NCBI GenBank assembly: GCA_004431415.1
Contig: QPMI01000434.1
Coordinates: 342,278-406,277, forward strand
Source: Cyanophora paradoxa
Taxonomy: Eukaryota > Glaucocystophyceae > Cyanophorales > Cyanophoraceae
DNA length: 64,000 nucleotides
Direction of reading: 5' to 3'
The first letter of the stretch is position 1; every line of letters starts with the position of its first letter. This document shows, piece by piece, positions 44,892-56,016 of the stretch. The notes below the pieces were generated by a model. It saw nothing but the letters and a program-made list of their open reading frames with translations, did no database searches and had not been told where the DNA came from. Both the position numbers and the translations under genes were made by a program.

Positions 44892-47800
44892 GATAAAATC
44901 TCTTGCATTAGCACACAACACAACTACAATGAGTTTCACATCGCCCAATAAATCTCTCCGACTAGATACTATCGAGGACCGTCGTATGCTGTGCTTTAGA
45001 AAGTACAAAATGAACGAAAGGTTTGAAGGTTTCGTGTCTAGATATCTAGCTAAGGAGGTTTCTAACTAATACTAATGATGTGGAAGCTAGCTGTATCGAT
45101 TTCTAAACCAACCTAAACTCCCGGCTACGAGGTCCTATCTCTACAAAGACTCCCAATCATGGTATGTCCGCCGCCAGCGCTGCCCAAGGGCCTCGCCGCG
45201 CCGTGTGCCAGGCTCCTCGCCAGCCCCAGTAGATTGGGCTACTGGCCGCCTCCTGCCGTCGCCTCCGCCGCCTCCATTTGTTGGTGTTGCGTCCTCCGGC
45301 CCCGCCCCAGACCGCAATCCCCCAGTGTCTCCCTCTAGCGCGGGCGCGCCCTCTGTGTGCCCACGCCCCAAGCATACCTGTTCGTATGGTCGTATACTTG
45401 CATGGCCGCTGAAGCCCGGACCCAGCCGTAGTCGTCTGGCGGGCAGCTCAGGTGTGAGAGGGCTAGGGTTTCCCCGCTTGGTGGCGGGACTCGAGGGCAC
45501 CGCACTCCCTGCAGCGTTCCCGCTGCCGGGCTCCGGATCCGCGCGCTTCCTGCGAGCGTTGCCAGCCGTATCGTCAGGCGGCGCGTCGGCCTCGCGCCCG
45601 CGCGCCTCAGTGCGCTTCGCCTTGGCGCGACGTTCTTTCATGACCTTCGTGATCCCGCACGCCTTCTCCCACTCCGCGTACGCCTGGCATCTGGCGGCCC
45701 ACGTTTTATGGGCCTGCTCGCCTATGGCCGTCGTCAGCTTGCGCACGACCTGGGCAGCTTTCTTGGCGTCCGTGACGGTCTCGCGAATCATATCGGTGAG
45801 GCCTGCCGGGGGCAGCCCCCGTAGCACGCACATCTGCGCCTGCCGTTCAGCTGCCGTGAGCGTCGGGTCGTTTACTCTCGTGACCTTCAGGGAGCTGGAG
45901 AGCGCGTGTGGCACTGACCGCTTCTGCGCGCCTTCGAGGGCCTCGCTGACCGTCGCTGCGATGCGTGCTTCCGCAGCGGTGCGCGCCTCCGTCGCCACCC
46001 GCGCTGGGGCAGGTGAGGACGTGCTCCAGCGTCTCCTCGGCCCAGTCACAAGCTGGGCCGGCCGTCGCCATCGATTTCCCGTGTGCTGCAGAGCGCACAG
46101 AGTCCTGCCGGGTTCACTTCGCTGTAGAGCTCGGCGCGTCTCGCTTGCGGACGAGGGCCGTCGCCACCGTACCCAAAACGAGTTTCATGTGCGTACCCCG
46201 AAGCAGTTGCTCTCTCGGCTCACTCCGACTCGGCGGGGCCCCATAGCCATCTGATCGTATACTGCGCCGTGATCCACTGGCAGCCGTAGCCACTCCCCGG
46301 CCTGAGCTGGTTCGCCCACGCGAAGTGCGTGTGGTGCGCGTGAAGCACAGCGGCGTGCCGCCGAGGGTCGCCTTCGACTCGCCTGACTATCCCGGTCGGT
46401 CCCTCGATCGTCAGCACTGCCGGCATGCTGAACTCGGGCGGCAGGAAGATGTTCTCGTCCAGTTCCTCCTGTTCCAGGTGCGCGCCTTGATCGGCCGCTC
46501 TGTCGGCGGCGTCGTTTAGCTCGTGCATATCCTCGTCGCTGTGCGCCTTGACCTTGATAACCGCAGCCGGCCGCTGCCGATCCCGTCCCATCACCAGGGC
46601 GCGAACTTGGACCACGCGTACAGCTCAGCGCTGCACGTGTTCCGGATGTAGTCTCGCATGTGCATATCGTGCACATTCAGCACGAACTTATCGAACCACG
46701 TGCAGACGTTCTGACTGTCCGTGTGCAGGCGCACCCCCTGCGCCGCGAGCACGTCGGCGACGATCGCAGCCTGGAGCTCAGCCTTGTTGTTCTCTTGAAG
46801 CCCGCGCAGCCTGCCAACGTACGTGCCTGCCCATTCGGGTGGTTCGCCACGGTCCCGTCCGGGAACTCAGCCGGGCTCACGACGCCGAGGCCGCGTGCGC
46901 CCCTTCCGTTTGACCCTTCTTCAGGCTCCCGTCCGTCCATATCCACTGCTCGAGTTTCCCCGGGCGACGGCCGAGCTTCGCGAGTTCCGCCTCTTCGATC
47001 TGCTCCCAATTTGCCAGCATGTGCTGCCAGTAAACGGTGAGGGTGACCCCTTCCTGCGCCGCCGGGAGTCCCAGTGGCGCGGCGCTCCGCCCGCGTAGTA
47101 GAGTTCGCTCTGCTCTGCTGAATCTGACACAGGTTGTGCTCGTCCCGCGGCTCGGCGCCCGGCGTCGCCGCCGCAGCCACTTCCAGCGCGGCCTGCAGCT
47201 CAGCCTCGGCCTCCGGGCTCAGCTGTTCGCGGAGGAAGCGCTCGTCACCATCCTGTACGGCTTTCACGCGGGCCTGGAGAAGCAGCGCCCTGCGTTTCTC
47301 GTCGTCTTGCGTGCGCAGGCCCGGGTCGTAGTACTCCAAGGTCGGTCGCAGGGCGACCTGCTTGCGCCCGCGCTTCGACTTCGTCTCCTGACCCGCCGCT
47401 ACCGCCGGCGTCTCCTCCGTCGGTTTCGCCTTCCAAGGCGAGGAGGGTATCCTCCTCCTCCCACCAGCCCTTCCCGTGCGTCCACGAGCCGTCGCACTGA
47501 CTCATTTCGGGGCAGCGCGATGGAGCATTGCGCGTGCACCGTCGTCATGGTGCCAGTACTGCTTCCTGTCCCCTGCACCGCCGTGTACGTGCCGTCCGCC
47601 CCTCTATTTCGGGGTGCCGGCAGTGACCGTCGCACCGGCAGTAGAGTCCCTCTTTCTCCGCGTCGGGGTCCGCGCCTTCGCACCGGCACCCAGTGCTCCA
47701 GCAGGTACTCCGACGCTAATATGCTGCCCGTCTCGGATTTGAACGTAACGACTCGCCCCACGTGGGGCTCGGCAGATTCATCGTGCAGTTGCTCCGCCTC

Positions 47801-49773
47801 AAATACGGCTACGAACGCGTCCTTTGCCCACTTCACCTTCCGGCCCCGCCAGGGAGCGAGGCCATGGCTGACGCGCGCTCTCCTGCCCGCCGCATCGGGT
47901 GCCGCAGCTGCTTCCCATCAACCGCGAGCGCGTTCGCTACCTCACGCCACCACGCAGGCTCGCTCTTCTGCAGCGTCCCCTTGGCGCGCCCATGTACAGG
48001 TCCTGCCAGGTTCGCAGGTCTCGCCGTCCGCTGCCGTCACCGCGTCCATGGTCGTCACGCCCGCCCGTACAGGGCAGGGCCGCGACGCTGAAGACGGATC
48101 TTGGGATGTGCATTTGCCACGGACGTAGCGCGGTCGAGGCGCTCCGGGTCAGGCCAAGGCTCCGCCCCGGGCAAGGTGCGGAACGCCGCATAGCGCGCGT
48201 GATTCGACATCAGCCGGTACTTACGGCGCTGCATTTGCGGCATGATCGCCGCCAGGGAGTTCCGCGGGCGAGTTCGCTGGAGATGGGCGCGTTTAGGAAC
48301 TCGGTCGGAGCAGAGGCACCCCAAGCTTCTCCTGCAGTGCGCGCACCCGGTGCCGTACCCCCCGAGCCAGCAGCGAGCCCTCGGGCGCGCAGAGCCGGAT
48401 CTGAGCCTCTGTGATTTGCGCCTCCGCTTGCAGTGGGCTGTTCGTTGAGGCTGTACCCCCCGTGGCTCCAGATTGCGTAATTCGTCGTCGAGGCGGCGAG
48501 GTTCCCGTGGTGCTTGACGACCCTCATCCAAATACGATCGAGTTCCTGGCACTGACTCTCGCTCAGGTCATGAGCTTCAGGCCGTACGAGATGCGGGCCT
48601 GCACTACGGCCTCGACAAGGTAGCAGGCCTCGTTCGCGGTGAGCTTCTTGCGTTCTATCAGCGCGACTGCGCCCCGCGCCTGATCGCAGATGTACTGCCA
48701 CTGACGATCCCAGTTCAGGTTTGCGCTCATGTATACCCCGAGGAGCTTGAAGTGCTCTTGGGGCTGGCGGACAAGTCCGACGGGGGTACCGTTGATCTTC
48801 GGCGGGGAGGGCTGCTTCTCCTTCTTCTTCGCGGCGGGGTGGGCCCAGGTTTGCTCTCAACTTCGCGACGTGCGTTGTTCCACGTGAAGATCGTCTTCTT
48901 CGCGTTGACCTCGATATCGTGCAGGCGGAAGAACTCGCCGGCCACGTCGGCCTGGGCCTGTAGCCCCGCATGCTTCCGCTCATCCACTTCGTGTCATCGC
49001 GTACGCCACGCCGCTGACGCGGGCCCGGCCCTCGCGTTCCGCAGCATCGTCTCCCTCGGGTTCCCATCACGTACGCCGTGCCGGCTCCTCCAGCTCTCGG
49101 GGTGGGCATAGTGCTCTATCGTCTTTGCCGTCTTCTTTCCGTGCTGGCGCTCGTGCTGATCCAGGCGCTCTTGCGCGCAGAGGAGGGCATCGTAGAAGAT
49201 CAGCCAGTGCAGCGGCGACTCGACACCGCCCTGCGGCAGCCCGCACTCGAGCTCGAACTCGTCGGAGAGGCCGTGACCGGAGATTGCCCGCGCCCTGCGG
49301 CGCCGGAATATGTTCCTGTGGAGCTCGATGTACCCCTCGGTACGTTCAGCCTCCGCATCGAGAGCTCCATGCTCTCCCACGAGACGGAGTCGTACGCTCG
49401 CCTGATATCCTGCAGCAGGATGTACAGGGCTTCTTGAACTCCTTCGCGTCCTCGAGGACTGCGTTAAAGACGTGGAGGGCGTCGTCCGTCGAGCAACCAG
49501 GTCTGAAGCCGTAGTTGCTCCTTTCAGGAGCCCGTTCTGATGGATTGTCCGGGACAGGCGCGCGTTCAGGAGGCCAGTGGTCAGCTTCAAGGCCACTCCT
49601 GCAGGGTGATCGGTCGCAGTTATTTTCGATATCCCCGTCCCACTCCCGGCTCTTAGTAATGCCGAGAATGTTGCCCTGACACACGGCATCCGGCAGTCCC
49701 GGAGGCGGATCGCTTCAGCCACCAGCGAGAGCAGCAGCTTCCGCCCCAGTGTACGGGCTCCTCTTCCGTGGCC
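44892..49773 (-). mobile_element. Non-LTR retrotransposon (LINE) fragment, 5' truncated, inserted in the viral element
   Basis: A GC-rich block of host-like composition on the minus strand. In 5'-to-3' order: reverse transcriptase (49684-48700) with NYGFRPGCSTDDALHVFNAV, a motif-A region, GLPQGGVESPLHWLIFYDAL (motif B) and DDTKWMS (motif C, in a shifted frame); a thumb region (HDIEVNAKKTIFTWNNARRE; LNWDRQWQY-like); RNase H (near 46980-46500) with a DGSLKKG strand, HTDSQNVCTWFDKF and KVKAHSDEDMHELNDAADRA; and a C-terminal Cys/His knuckle (CDWAEETLEHVLTC near 46020). No AP endonuclease is present, and the 5' end cuts into the start of the RT. Several frameshifts show that it is inactive. An 18-bp exact direct repeat flanks it. 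There is no obvious poly-A tail. Confidence 0.75.
44929..45069 (+). CDS. Small hypothetical protein (46 aa)
   Basis: Starts MSFTSPNKSLRLDTIEDRRM and ends AKEVSN before TAA. Composition is virus-like rather than LINE-like. It lies between the left 18-bp repeat and the first LINE coding sequence. It may be chance. No family is recognised. Confidence 0.25.
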   Translation: MSFTSPNKSLRLDTIEDRRMLCFRKYKMNERFEGFVSRYLAKEVSN

Positions 49774-49791
49774 AAGTACCGCACGATGCAA
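49774..49791. repeat. 18-bp direct repeat, right copy
   Basis: Exact copy of AAGTACCGCACGATGCAA (also at 44874-44891), directly at the 5' end of the LINE fragment. AT-rich virus-like DNA resumes immediately to its right. Confidence 0.75.
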
Positions 49792-49900
49792 AAAATGATT
49801 AATTTTTTACCTCCCTTTTATTCCCCGTATAGGTCAAAAAAGCACTTAAAGAATTGGCGACAAGGTATGAAAAGGAGAATTTGGTAGATTGCGCCGAAAT

Positions 49901-49918
49901 TATTTTCTCCGGTTATTT
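49901..49918 (+). promoter_or_regulatory. Viral promoter-like motif, second copy
   Basis: ATTATTTTCTCCGGTTAT, 17 bases before the ATG at 49936. The same block occurs at 44427 and 55648. Confidence 0.6.
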
Positions 49919-49935
49919 TAAAAGAACTAATAGAG

Positions 49936-50705
49936 ATGCCGCGCGCAACCAACAGAATCGCTACAATGTTCGGACGAAATTATCGGATACATTATGCAGG
50001 GATTGAGTCAGGATTTGCTAACCGAAGAACAGGCGCATTGGGCGATGCACAACACAATGAATCGGAAGCCCAAGCTCCAAACGCTGATAGATATTCGGGA
50101 TACTCTGAATGGAATCATTAATCCCGCGTTTTCCGCAGGGCAGAGCGGAAAGAGAAGCGCGCCGCTCGCACCCAAGTAAATATAGAAAAGCAAAAGCAAA
50201 AAGAACAAGAGCTAAGCGTTTACAGCGTTTCGATCGCAAGCAAGAAAAGAAGCGGGCGAAAGAAGCGAAGCTTGAAGCGAAGCAACAGAAAGGCAAACTA
50301 AAGCGGTAGAGGATGCGATTAAACGCACTATTCTCGATCCAATCGCCCAATATGATCCGGAAACTCTCGCGACAGTTACGTTCAGATGTGGGCACCTGGA
50401 TCGGTGCTCGGTCTTCGGAGGTAATTGTTATTCCCGGAATTCCCGAATTAAATATACCAGACAGTTCCTTTGTCACCTACCGCAATATAAGAGAGACAGT
50501 TTCGGTGAGTGTGTTGCGAAGCTTTGCTCTGGCGAAAATGGATAGAATGTCTCAAATTCTAATTAGACCGGTCAAGTTCGTCATGATTGGCATGAGAGCG
50601 AATCAATCTTCTATTTACTCAAAAACTACGATGAATTGGCAGTAGGACTTAAAACTTTCGGCGAAGCATACGAGGTGTTCTTCTTTAAGACACCACCAAC
50701 GAGGA
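49936..50705 (+). pseudogene. Frameshifted coding region upstream of the polymerase (unrecognised)
   Basis: Protein-like pieces follow one another in different frames: MPRATNRIATMFGRNYRIHY, then LSQDLLTEEQAHWAMHNTMN with LIDIRDTLNGIINPAF, then a very basic stretch (RKAKAKRTRAKRLQRFDRKQ) and AIKRTILDPIAQYDPETLAT, IGARSSEVIVIPGIPELNIP and ESIFYLLKNYDELAVGLKTF. They probably form either a separate gene or the N-terminal extension of the polymerase polyprotein. The basic stretch could bind DNA. No domain is recognised, and I cannot set the exact gene borders. Confidence 0.4.
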
Positions 50706-50724
50706 ACAGAAAAGACTACGCCTA

Positions 50725-53700
50725 ATGTTTGATGATTTTGGCGGCAGTATCGATGATGCCTTTATAACTGTTCATGAGGTCGCGATCGATGGGACGAAGG
50801 TGTCGAGGACGATGGAGCCGGTGCTATTCCTGGAAATCGCTATGAGTTCTGGATGAGGAGCTAATGGACAGCATGCGATGCACCGCGATTATGAGCAAAT
50901 TCACAGACTACACATTAAATCCAAACGCGTCTGAGTTCGAAGATGTTATTGAGCTTCCCAAATCATCGACATCTAACGCTTGCGGCTATGATATGATCAT
51001 CTCCACATGGGGAGCGTCCATTAAAAAGTGTCAGGAGGCGCGAAACCGCGATATACTGACTTTACTATGTCATACGACGGTCTCTATAAATTCTTTCACG
51101 GTCGCGAACGCACACCTGGCGACTCTCTGGCTCTCACCCTCCGCCATATTGAGAAATTCTGTCAGAGAATTCAGACAGGCTTCCGCGTCTTTGATGTCGA
51201 CGGAAAGTTAATATACAAATTCGTGGCAGAATCGATTAACAAAAACATCTTTCCCCGCAATATTCACTTTATGATTCACAACAAGCATATCTATATATTC
51301 AACGATAACATCAAGTCGCTCGAAATGCGCATGGCGAAGATGGAGGTCGAAGAGCTTGACTGTCATGTTCCCAAGTCGACCTCATCGTTAGCACTCTACA
51401 AAATTCCGACTTGTCTGACTCACGATATCTTTGCGCACACATCCAAGGATTTGTTAAAGATCACGCAATTAAAACTATCGCCCGACGAGCGCAGTTTCAT
51501 CCGCATTCTTTATACTGGGCGCGAAGGTCTGGAAGGTCTTCTATTTACGTTCCTGAAAATGCGATATGAGCCCGCTGTGAAGCTAACACCATCGAAGCAG
51601 ATCGACAGCATCACATTCAAAGCTAATGGCTCGATGTTCTCTATCAAAGACCCACGCACAACCGACCACTTCATTGAGCAAGATTTCGAAACAGAGGAGT
51701 ATTATAATAAGGTCTGTGAAATCGGTAAGGGGTTCCGGGAGTCGCTTCTAAATCCGACGAATATCTCACATTACAGCCCGAACATGCGCGAAATTCTCAC
51801 GCACTACAAGCGATCCGCACTAAGCGGCTTTTTCTATAAGCCGAACCCGAAAGCCACCTACACAGCTGTCGATATGGCGAAGTGCTACCCTTCGATACTG
51901 AAAGGCATGCAATATCTTCCGAAATACAATGTGTTTGATGACTTCGTTCCCTTTAAAGCGGGAAGCGATATTCTCGAATACGCGATCTACTACGTGCGTG
52001 TCGTTGCGTTTGAGAGAGAGCAAGCGACTTTCGCCGACGATGAGGATGTAGATTATGATGCCGCCATGTCTCGCAAGATTGATGGAATCGAAATTATTCT
52101 GGATCGCGCATTTTCCGTGAGTGGTCGTTGCTATAATTTCATGACAGGCTACACTCTCGCCATGCATTGGGCGGACGTAAAGGACAAGATAGAGATCATT
52201 GCGGTCGCGGAGCCTTCGCATTTGGTGCCCAATACGTCGATCGCTGAGATGAAGAAAGTACTTTCAAGTGACATTCAAACCACGGACAAGAAACACATTT
52301 TAGTGAAAGAGATCGGAATGCTCGGCAAATTCCAAGACTTGCAAACGTCCACGAAAATGTTCTACAACCGTGCCGAAGCTGAGAGGTTCGCCAAAGAATG
52401 CGGAGGAACAGTGGAGGTGTTTACTTTCAATCCGAAGAATTCGAAACGTGTCAAAGCACTTAGCGAATTCGAAGGTCACATCTATTTTGTTAAGATCAGC
52501 TCTCACCGCGAGCTTGTTAACGGATTCCTTCCTATCCACTTTCAAATTTACGATCGCAACCGCGCTAATATGTTTGCGCAATACAAGCGCCTGACAGCGC
52601 GCGGCACAAGGTTGCGGGATCAGAACGGACTGTCTATATATCGAAGGTTCATGGACGAGTAAAAAAGAGTTCGACCGAAATGCGTTTGAGAACATGGGCA
52701 AATTCAGCTATATTCCCGGGAAAAGATGCCCTGAAAACGCACTACGCCCGCCAAGGGGTGTAACTCTCGAATTTCAGGATCCCGATACGCTAATTAACCG
52801 GTTCTCGCTAAGGGATGAATTTAATCCTGAGTGCTTTAATCGGGTTGCGGAGCTTCATAATCGTATGCTTGTCCTTGCTGACATGCCCGGAAGTGGAAAG
52901 TCGACCCTCGGTATTAATTGCTTCGCCTCTCAGAAGTCGAATTGCTTAATTATCTGTCCCTATAACAAACAGTGCGCAGAGCTTAGGGACTCTCTCAAAG
53001 CCCGCGGCATTGAGAATATCGTCGTTCGTACTTTGTATAATGTTCTCGGGATCCGTGTCTCAAATGATCAGACCTACGAAGAGGCTATGAGCGAAAAAGA
53101 TCAGAGGGCGTTCGTCTCTGAGTTCAGCCATATAATGTTCGACGAGATATTCGCGTATTCCGTAAAGGATCTCGCTAAGATCAAGACTTTCATAGACCGC
53201 TATCCGGATATCAAATATTTGGCTAATGGCGATACCTATCAAAACGAACCAATTAATGACGATCTCTCGGTTTCTGATCGCAAGGGCTACTATAAGCGCG
53301 CCGTGCAAAGCATGTTCCCTAACGTTCTGAGTCTACGCATTAACAAGCGGCACAAGAAGGAGACAGACCGTGAATTAATTCGGGCGATTAAAGAGGATCT
53401 CTTCGAAAACGGACTCGAAGCCGCTCAGATTATCTCGAAATATGGGTGCCGACAATTAATGATCTAAGCGCTATTCCGACGGCTACTTTGGCATCGCTTA
53501 CAGAAACGAAATGACCTTAGCCTATAACAAACTGATGCACGATAGACGAAAAGTAAATATCGCAACCGTAGAGGTCAATGGCATCAAATTCTACAAGGGT
53601 TTGGAAGTCGTTTGTCGCAGGTATATGCGCATTTCGCGATCCGAAGGCGAGTCTGTTAATGCATACACGAATTACACCTACCGGATCACCAAAATCACTA

Positions 53701-54236
53701 AGCAAATGGTCACATTAACTGACGTTTTCGATGGCGTCACGTTCGAGGTTCCGTGTGCGATGTTAGAACATTTTTCTCTCCCTTATGCAGGAACAGGTCA
53801 TTCAACGCAAGGTCTCACACTTGATTCGGGCATTGTCATTTGTGAGGCTACGTTCCGCTATACCACTCGCGAATGGTTCTATACCGCGCTCACTCGTAAC
53901 CGCGATCTGTCTACTGTGCTGATTTATACACCGATTCACAAGTTCCAAGGAAAGCACGACTATATTGAATATCTGAAAGTGAAGATCCGCGGCTATAAAT
54001 GTCAGGATCAGCGTGCCGGGCGCGATTTCGACGAAGCGGATTATATTACGCCGGAGTGGATATTAGAGCGCAAGAAGCAACAGAAGGGCGCCTGTGCGAT
54101 CTGTTCCCTTCCTATTCCCACTGAGCCACAGGATCCGAATTACAAGCTCGTCGTGGATCGCATAAACAACAGGCGCCCACACCTTAAAGACAATTGTCAG
54201 CTCGTGCATCACGGGTGCAATTGCAGCAAAAAATAA
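50725..54236 (+). CDS. Family-B DNA polymerase - SF1 helicase - HNH-like fusion (frameshifted)
   Basis: Replicative polyprotein. The polymerase part shows a 'Tyr-Asp'-rich N-domain, palm motif A VDMAKCYPSIL (near 51868), a motif-B-like region NGFLPIHFQIYDRNRANMFA (near 52515) and motif C GIRTDCLYIEG (near 52617), the (K/R)TDC form seen in protein-primed polymerases of polintons and virophages. Motif C lies in the frame that runs straight into the helicase, with no stop between. The helicase has Walker A ADMPGSGKST (52877-52906), Walker B IMFDEIFAY (near 53131), and, after two shifts near 53440-53500, YRNEMTLAYNKL, GHSTQGLTLDSGIVI (near 53796) and TREWFYTALTRNRDL. The last 70 residues have CAICSLPI, VVDRINNRRPHLKDNCQLVH and CNCSKK, an HNH-like zinc domain. 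Shifts include one apparent insertion near 52603. Confidence 0.7.
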
Positions 54237-54254
54237 ACAGGTTTAATTAGAAGA

Positions 54255-55637
54255 ATGTCACGGATCGTCAGAAGGGTAGCGGGTGAGGAGACAGAGACTA
54301 CCATACTCCCTATTGCGGTTCCTGAAACTGAGCTAATCCCCCAAAAAATTACAAAACGCCAAGCAAAATCAAATTTATTAGGAGATGTTACTTTTAGCAT
54401 TGCTAACCCGTCCTCTAAGATCGTGCGACGCATGTATGACCCAAAGACAGGTTTTAAGAACCCATCGGCATTGTACGAAGAGCTGAGAAAAGAGGACAAG
54501 AGCCTCACACTGAAAGAAGTGCAAGATGTCGCAGCGAAACAAGAATTTATGCAGATCAACAAGAAGCCCCCCGCACCAACCCAAACCGCTTTTATTCCCA
54601 TCACAGCCCCGCCGTGGTGTTACCAAGCGGATCTCATTTTTTATCTCTCATATGGCAATTATAATTCCGGCTACATTGCAGTCCTTACTCTCATCGAGAT
54701 GACAAGCCGAAAAGCATATGCCAAGAAGTTAAAGAATAAGGAGGGCGCAAGTGTTGCCGCCGCTTTTGCGGAGATGCTCACAGAGCTCCCGGCTCCGATG
54801 ATTCGATTGGAGACAGATAACGGTTCTGAATTCATCGCAAAGGAGTTTCAGGAGGTCGTCAAAAGCAATGGAATAGAGCATCGCTTCAAGCAGGTCGGAG
54901 ATCACACTTCGCTGGGAATTATGAATCGCTTTCATTTGACCCTAAAAACGATGATAAACAATTACTGTGTCGCATATAATACAGTGCGGTTCATGGACAA
55001 GCTGGACGACTTCGTTTTCAATTATAACAACACCGTTCACAGAACAATAGGAATGAAGCCCGCAGATGTTAAGCTCTCAGATATGGAGCGGATCCGCGCG
55101 GCTATTATTTCGAGAAAGAATACGATCGTCAAGGATATATTCAGCGACTTTAAACCGGGGCTCCACGTCCGCGTATTGTTGCCAAGATCAAAGTTCGATA
55201 AAGGAGCGACTCAAAGGTACAGCCGAGAGGTCTACAAAATTGCGGGAAGGAGAGGAAACGCGATAGAGGTGCAAGATGCAGCCGGGAACCTAATGCCGAA
55301 GCTTTTTAAACCGCACGAATTGCAGATCATTACAGAGGTCGAGGCTGTGGTGGAACCATCAGGCAACGCAATCAAAGCAGCCGAAATAGAAGCCGCTTCT
55401 ATCCGGCAGGTTCAAAAAGAAGGCATAGATGTCGCCGCAAGTGTTCCGAAAGGGGCTCTATTGGAAGATCGCGCGGAGAAGACGAAGAGGGCGCTTAGAG
55501 AGCTTGCAAAACTCACGATCGCGGGAACTGAGAAGCTCTCTGAGGTAAACAGTCAGCGGTGGTATAAATCATTCAAGAATCAGAGCGCAAGCTATACAGC
55601 CCCTACTACGCGCATTCTTCGGTCATCTCGTTCATAA
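54255..55637 (+). CDS. rve-type integrase (DDE family) with atypical third catalytic residue
   Basis: An intact frame of 460 residues from the ATG at 54255, 18 bases after the polymerase-helicase stop. The RNase-H-fold core has D1 in YQADLIFY (54630), D2 in LETDNGSEFIA (54816-54818) and, exactly 35 residues later, GIMNRFHLTLK (54924-54926). There the position normally held by Glu (typically VERFNRTLK) is Asn. The C-terminal part (LHVRVLLPRSKFDKGATQRY; IEVQDAAGNLMPKLFKPHEL) resembles the SH3-like domain of integrases. It should insert the viral DNA into the host genome. Whether the Asn is tolerated or inactivates the enzyme cannot be told here. This is one of the few large genes without a frameshift. 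Confidence 0.82.
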   Translation: MSRIVRRVAGEETETTILPIAVPETELIPQKITKRQAKSNLLGDVTFSIANPSSKIVRRMYDPKTGFKNPSALYEELRKEDKSLTLKEVQDVAAKQEFMQINKKPPAPTQTAFIPITAPPWCYQADLIFYLSYGNYNSGYIAVLTLIEMTSRKAYAKKLKNKEGASVAAAFAEMLTELPAPMIRLETDNGSEFIAKEFQEVVKSNGIEHRFKQVGDHTSLGIMNRFHLTLKTMINNYCVAYNTVRFMDKLDDFVFNYNNTVHRTIGMKPADVKLSDMERIRAAIISRKNTIVKDIFSDFKPGLHVRVLLPRSKFDKGATQRYSREVYKIAGRRGNAIEVQDAAGNLMPKLFKPHELQIITEVEAVVEPSGNAIKAAEIEAASIRQVQKEGIDVAASVPKGALLEDRAEKTKRALRELAKLTIAGTEKLSEVNSQRWYKSFKNQSASYTAPTTRILRSSRS

Positions 55638-55647
55638 CAAACCCCGA

Positions 55648-55665
55648 AATTATTTTCTCCGGTGA
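55648..55665 (+). promoter_or_regulatory. Viral promoter-like motif, third copy
   Basis: ATTATTTTCTCCGGTGAA, 11 bases before the ATG at 55677 and directly after the integrase stop codon. Confidence 0.6.
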
Positions 55666-55676
55666 ATATAAAAGAG

Positions 55677-55991
55677 ATGGAGGGTGAAAAGCATTTCGTG
55701 GATATTCCCTATGATAAAAAAGACGTTGCGAAATCCCTCGGTGGAAAGTGGGATCGTGAGAATTCATGCTGGTATGTCACGAAGAAAGATCACCCGCTAT
55801 GCTCTCAGTTCAAGACTCTAAGCTATGAGCAGGTGTATCAGAGAAACGTGAAGGTTTACCTCGATATTCCTTATGAATTTAAGGATCAAGCGAAGGCTGA
55901 GAGAGCCCGCTGGGATCCCGTTATGCGATGCTGGTATGTTATGGGTCTCGATCACCCGCTAATGGGCAAGTTTCCGATCAAGGAACACTAA
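55677..55991 (+). CDS. Two-repeat DUF5710-like protein
   Basis: The ATG at 55677 (MEGEKHFVDIPYDKKDVAKS) is chosen because it follows the promoter-like motif. An alternative GTG at 55662 would add five residues. Two copies of the same unit are visible: VDIPYDKKDVAKSLGGKWDR..CWYV and LDIPYEFKDQAKAERARWDP..CWYV. The unit (D[IV]P..KD.AK....WD...WYV) is the DUF5710 pattern, found in phage and plasmid proteins linked to DNA processing. The protein is made of almost nothing but this pair. Its function is not established. Confidence 0.65.
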   Translation: MEGEKHFVDIPYDKKDVAKSLGGKWDRENSCWYVTKKDHPLCSQFKTLSYEQVYQRNVKVYLDIPYEFKDQAKAERARWDPVMRCWYVMGLDHPLMGKFPIKEH

Positions 55992-56016
55992 ATGTATATG
56001 TCGCTTTCTTCATTTT

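Noticed and set aside
44886-44909. Hairpin ATGCAAGA..TCTTGCAT as a viral transcription terminator
   Set aside because: It lies just after the AT-hook gene and is plausible, but the left 18-bp duplication overlaps its first arm, so the hairpin may be a by-product of the insertion. It was not listed as a terminator.
45205-48128. Long plus-strand open frames in the LINE region
   Set aside because: RT, RNase H and Zn-knuckle motifs are all on the minus strand; the plus frames are shadows of GC-rich sequence.
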